NCBI GenBank assembly: GCA_002104945.1
Contig: MCFH01000018.1
Location: 794,915-858,914, forward strand
Direction: 5' to 3'
DNA from: Piromyces finnis
Lineage: Eukaryota; Neocallimastigomycota; Neocallimastigomycetes; Neocallimastigales; Neocallimastigaceae
Length of the DNA stretch: 64,000 nt
Positions within the stretch are counted from its first letter, which is position 1. Each line of letters begins with the position of its first letter. The notes beneath the pieces are model-generated. The model saw nothing but the letters and a program-made list of their open reading frames with translations, made no database searches and was not told the origin of the DNA. Below, in pieces: positions 59,546-64,000 of the stretch. The position numbers and the translations under genes are program-made.

Positions 59546-61206
59546 CTTTTTTTCTTTATATTAATTTTAATTTATAATAAAAAAATTTTAATAAAAAAAA
59601 TAATAAAAAGTTTGTTATCTACAAAAATTATGGTGGTGATGGTAGAAGGACAAGTAAAAAAAAAAAAAAAAAGTGTATCTCTTTATTATTATAAATATAT
59701 ATTTATTCTATGTGAAATAAAGAGTATTATAAAGTTAAAAAAAAATGAAATAGAATTTATAAATATTATATTTATTTAATAATCTCATAAAAAAAAAAAA
59801 AGTAATTATTATATAAGATAATGATAAAAGAAAAAAAAAAAAAGTGAATTAATTACCGTTATCAAAAAAAAATAAATAATAAGCTTTTTTAAATACTTTT
59901 CTTCACTTTATTTCTTTATGGACTTTTAAAGATTAACTTTAATAAACTTTTTTATAAATATTATTGTTAATTATTAATTATTATTATACTTTTAAAATAA
60001 TTATAATAATTATAATTAAAAAAAAAATTGCTTTGATGAAAAAGAATAAAAAAAAGAAGGGTGAAAGGAGAAAAATAACTAGCAATAACTTTTTTATAAT
60101 AAAAGTGTATCATATATTAGGATATTATAACTACTTGTACCCAATAATTGATTTTTAAAATATTCACATTTCTTTACAAACCTTGTAAAAGTATTATTTA
60201 AATGGTATAAAATAAAATAATTGCTGCTACAACCTAATTTTTATGTTCAAATTCATTAAAACTAAAAATGAAAATATAAAAAAAAAAGGAGTCATTACTT
60301 TACTATTTATATCAAGATAACTTTCTTGTATGATTACAGTTTTAAAGTTATGTTACAGGAAATGAAACTTTACTCGGTAATAACATTTTTTAAAAAAAAA
60401 AAAAAAGTTGTTCAATAAAATGAAATTAAAATTAGTATATAAATGATATTATCCTTATTAAACTATTTTATTATTACTACTACTACTACTTTATAAAAAA
60501 AACTTTTTTTAACCTTTTTCCTCTTCTCCGACGATTTGGTTTTTGAAAAATTAAAAATATTAAATCCGATTATTAAAAAAAAAAAAAAGGAAATATACTG
60601 CAATATATTATAATTTATTGTAATATATTACTTTATTTAATTTATTAATTGATATTCTAAATCCAATTAATAATAAATAAAAAAAATTTATTAATTTTTT
60701 AGGTTTTACAATAATTTTAAAAGATGTTACATTTTTTAAATAAAAAATTAATGTACAATATTTGTATTACATATTACATTAATATGATATTTTATAATAA
60801 TACAGTATATGGTAATAAACAATATTTAAGAATATTAATAATTACATTATTAAATAATAATAATATATCTTATAATATGTATATACAGTTGATATGGATT
60901 TTAACCCAAAGATAATTATAATAATATTTTCAAGTAGTAATTATTTAATAATTTAAAAAGGATAGGATTAAATTATCCATTTAATAAGTCAAACAATTAT
61001 GTCAAAACTTCTGTAAGATAGACTGAATCTAGTAAAAAAAGTAATCAAGTATACACTTTTCCTTAAAATAATTATTAGGGATCATTCTAATAAATTAATA
61101 TTTTAGTACTTAAGAAAAAAAAAAAAAAAAAAAACTTTATCCTATTTTAAGAAAATATTTGGAATTAATAAAATTGATTAATAAATTGAATATTCCATGA
61201 AATAAT

Positions 61207-61238
<32 letters not shown>

Positions 61239-62959
61239 CTTAATTTCTCATTACGTTTTTACTTTTTTTTTGTTTGTTTGTTTCAATTTCAAGATCAATT
61301 ACTAAATTGTTTCAATATTATATTTAATAGTATTGGTATTATAATAATTAAAAATATATAAAGGTAAATAATATTTTTTTTGAATAATATATTACTGTAC
61401 AGTGTGTCAATTTCTTTTTATCTAGCATTGGCATATTTAACATAGTTGAATTTTATTAAAAATGAAAACTTCATCTCTTTTTTTTTTTTTAATATTATTC
61501 ATATAGAATGTAAAATGGACTTTCGATTGAACAAAATTAGTTATTCTTTTATATTTAAGATATATCATATTTTAAGTTTATTCATTATTTAATATTTATT
61601 TACAGAAATCCACTATATTTATATATAGAATTTATGACTCTCAATTTACTTAACATTCTTTTATATATTTCCAAATTACAAATAATAACATTTGTCTTGC
61701 TTTATATAAAACAAATACTTATTTCTTTAAACTTGTAACCCATATCAATGTATTTGTCACATGATATGACGATACTATGGATGATCCATATAAAATGAAT
61801 AATTTGTTCATTATTACTTTGGTAACACAATGATACAATAATAATAATCTTGTATTATTTATGTTACATTATTTTAAAATCTGTTACATTATTTTAGAAT
61901 ATATTTAACTTTTCATTGTGTTTGTTTTTCCTGTCTTTGACTTCTTCAACAGTGCATTAACTCTATGATAGATCTAATTGAGATTCTTATTTTTTTAAAT
62001 ATTCATAGTTAATATTTATTGAAGGAATTAATCCGTATTAAAGAGAGCAAGTTTATAATAATTTAATTGTGATTATAATAACTCAAATACATTAATTCTA
62101 TTCATGATTATCATAACCATTATCGATTTTTTGAAATTCTTTAAAAATCTAGACTTTTTTATTTATTTTTTTAAACAAATTAAAAAGTATATTAATTTTT
62201 TCAGGTTTAATGTATAATTAGTTGTAGTTATATAATAATTTATAATACAACTCTAAGATTATAATTGGTTTATATCTTGTATATATATAAAAAAGCAGAT
62301 GATGAATACAACTCTTCAAAATATAAAGTTTAATAATAAAATGATAAAGGAATAAACTTTTTTTTAAATTAATAATTATATACATACTACTGCTATTTTA
62401 CTGTATCAAAAAAAAAGTAATAGACATTATTATATATAAATAATATTTTTTTAAATTTCAATTTAACTATTAAATAATAGATATAAATAATTAAAATCTT
62501 TATAATGCTTAAATAAATAATCTTTACGAATTATTTTCTTTTTTTCTATTTTAATCTATATCATTATTTATCATTTTAAATCTATAAATGATATAATGAT
62601 AGAATACAGAAAGATAGAAAAATTAAGATTTTTCTAAATTTCTTTTCTTTCTTTCTTTTTCTTTTTTTTTTTTTTTTTTTGGTAATTCTATTAAAGTAAT
62701 AATTATCTTTGTATTTCATTTTTTTTTTATTTTTACAACTATATTACATTTTCTTGCTTCTTTATGTAATTTAGTTAATTTTATTTTTTGTGATATTTAA
62801 AGTTTTTTTGGAATTCAATTAATTTATTGAAATCCCAAAAATAATATGGATACAAAAGTATTTTTGGTCAAATTTTAATAACTTGATTCCCTTTTGAAAT
62901 TTCAATGTAATATACAATTTCATTATTACAAAAACTTTTATTACAATAGAGATTATTTT
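57417..62959. other. Long AT-rich spacer
   Basis: About 5.5 kb with no gene I can support. Long A and T homopolymers are dense at 59100-59600. The sequence at 61640-62150 is slightly less A/T-rich, but no frame on either strand matches a known family. Short frames of Ile, Tyr and Asn (for example 60724-60915) reflect base composition only. Confidence 0.55.
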
Positions 62960-63693
62960 TTTAAAAAAAAAAAAATTTTATATAAATATATTTTTATTTT
63001 CTTGGAGTAAAAATATTTGTTGATTAAATCTATTCTTCTTTTTTCTCTTTCTTCGATTTCTTTACGTTTGTCATCTAAATATTGATTATAGGATATTTCT
63101 AAGCTTAATCCTTTTTTCTCTAAATACTTGTAGTTTTCATTATTAAGACAATCAAATTCACGTAAATAATTAAAGAATCAGCATTCACATAATGATAATA
63201 ATCTAATTCCGTATCTTGATCAGTACGACCACAATATCTGAAAAAACATAGTCCCAGATATCATCTACTTTACACCAGCTTCGGTAATATTCATAGTTTA
63301 AATCGGCTCCCTTTTCTATTAATAAATCGGCTATTTTAAAATTATTTTTAGCTATTGCTTCGAAAAGTGGTATTTTAAACGATTTATGGTGTTCTTTTAC
63401 TCCATAGTTTAATTCAGTATATGGTGTTTTTTCAATAATATATTTTATAATATCCAAAAAAGCATTATTCTTTATAGCATATATTAATATATCAAAAATT
63501 GGAATATCAAATGCTATAAACATTTTTTTTCAGGATTGGTAGCGTTCATACCATATAAATTGACTTTTTTTGTTTCAATATAATTTTTGAATCCATTAAA
63601 ATCATTTCTTTGAATAAATAAACACAGCTCAGGATTATTATCGCTATCATCAGTATGATAATTATTAAACATATTAAACATATCAAACATCAT
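62960..63693 (-). pseudogene. Frameshifted ankyrin-repeat-like gene
   Basis: Read on the minus strand from ATG at 63693 (MMFDMFNMFNNYHTDDSDN). The first frame goes through CLFIQRNDFNGFKNYIETKK and MNATNPEKK, then meets a run of A and a stop. The protein resumes in another frame at about 63523 with FDILIYAIKNNAFLDIIKYI and FEAIAKNNFKIADLLIEKGA, which are ankyrin helices (DLLIEKGADLNYEY). A second shift is needed near 63240 to reach YCGRTDQDTELDYYHYVNAD, and a third near 63175 to reach LREFDCLNNENYKYLEKKGL and DDKRKEIEEREKRR near the end. Each shift lies in or near a homopolymer or short repeat. The gene is either a pseudogene or an assembly with length errors. Such ankyrin proteins form large families in gut fungi (from memory). 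The target is unknown. Confidence 0.75.
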
Positions 63694-64000
63694 TCAAAAT
63701 ATAAAGATAAAAGAAAAAAACTATTTGACTATAATTTTTTTAATAATTATTTTTTTCTCTTTAAATAAAGTAAATCAAAAAAAATTTTTTTTACAGAAAA
63801 TGGTTATAAAATGGTCATTAAATTGGTCGAAAAAAGAATGAATAGGAAACATTTAGATTACACGGAATGAGTATTATTTAATGAGTGTTATTGGAATGAA
63901 TACTATAGCAACACACACGTTTAATAACATCACTAGTTTTAATTATTTTTATATCGTATTACACAATAGTATGGTATAAAATAATTAAAAGAAAAAAAAA
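63694..64000. other. AT-rich flank
   Basis: Sequence upstream of the ankyrin-like gene to the window end. No gene is recognised. Confidence 0.5.

Noticed and set aside
60724..60915. Small frame beginning MLHFLNKK
   Set aside because: Its Ile/Asn/Tyr composition is that of random A/T-rich DNA, with no domain or splice context.

Overview
The window is nuclear DNA of a very AT-rich, intron-rich fungus. The RAS protein is of fungal type, and TUP1, VAC8 and CAC2-like proteins are present. A SPEF1/SPATA4-type calponin-homology (CH) protein, a family tied to flagellar axonemes, implies a fungus with flagellated zoospores. Together with the extreme AT content, the long A/T homopolymers and the (ATT)n arrays, this fits an anaerobic gut chytrid (Neocallimastigomycota). 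That assignment is an inference; Dictyostelids are similarly AT-rich but lack flagella and fit the RAS and VAC8 sequences less well.

Layout. 1-560: 5' end of an unrecognised minus-strand gene. 3844-3957: likely relic of a Ty1/copia RNase H. 5360-6604 (-): five-exon SPEF1/SPATA4-like gene. 7766-13372 (+): four-exon gene for a 1,662-residue low-complexity protein of unknown function. 14424-16247 (+): intronless HSP70 without the EEVD tail, followed tail-to-tail by a decayed inverted HSP70 copy (about 17048-17545). 20684-21524 (+): RAS. 22483-26586 (-): INCENP. 27392-31317 (-): ZW10. 32060-33302 and 35335-36767 (-): a tandem pair of PAP2 lipid phosphatases with the same exon layout. 38670-40382 (+): F-box/LRR protein. 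42988-46582 (+): CAF-1 p60 (CAC2). 50010-53000 (+): TUP1. 54500-57416 (-): VAC8. About 62960-63693 (-): frameshifted ankyrin-repeat gene.

The genes do not form one pathway. INCENP and ZW10, neighbours on one strand, both serve chromosome segregation (ZW10 also serves Golgi-ER tethering). CAC2 and TUP1, also neighbours, are both chromatin WD40 proteins. Most genes were rebuilt by hand from splice sites: donors are GTAAGT, GTAATT or similar, acceptors usually ATAG or AAAG. Intron phases match at every junction except one in ZW10. Several trinucleotide arrays that look like poly-Asn or poly-Ile reading frames lie in introns or between genes. I found no convincing undescribed system. The most unusual items are the 1,662-residue protein, the HSP70 gene/pseudogene pair, the ASF1-binding-like tail of CAC2 and the atypical VAC8 N-terminus.
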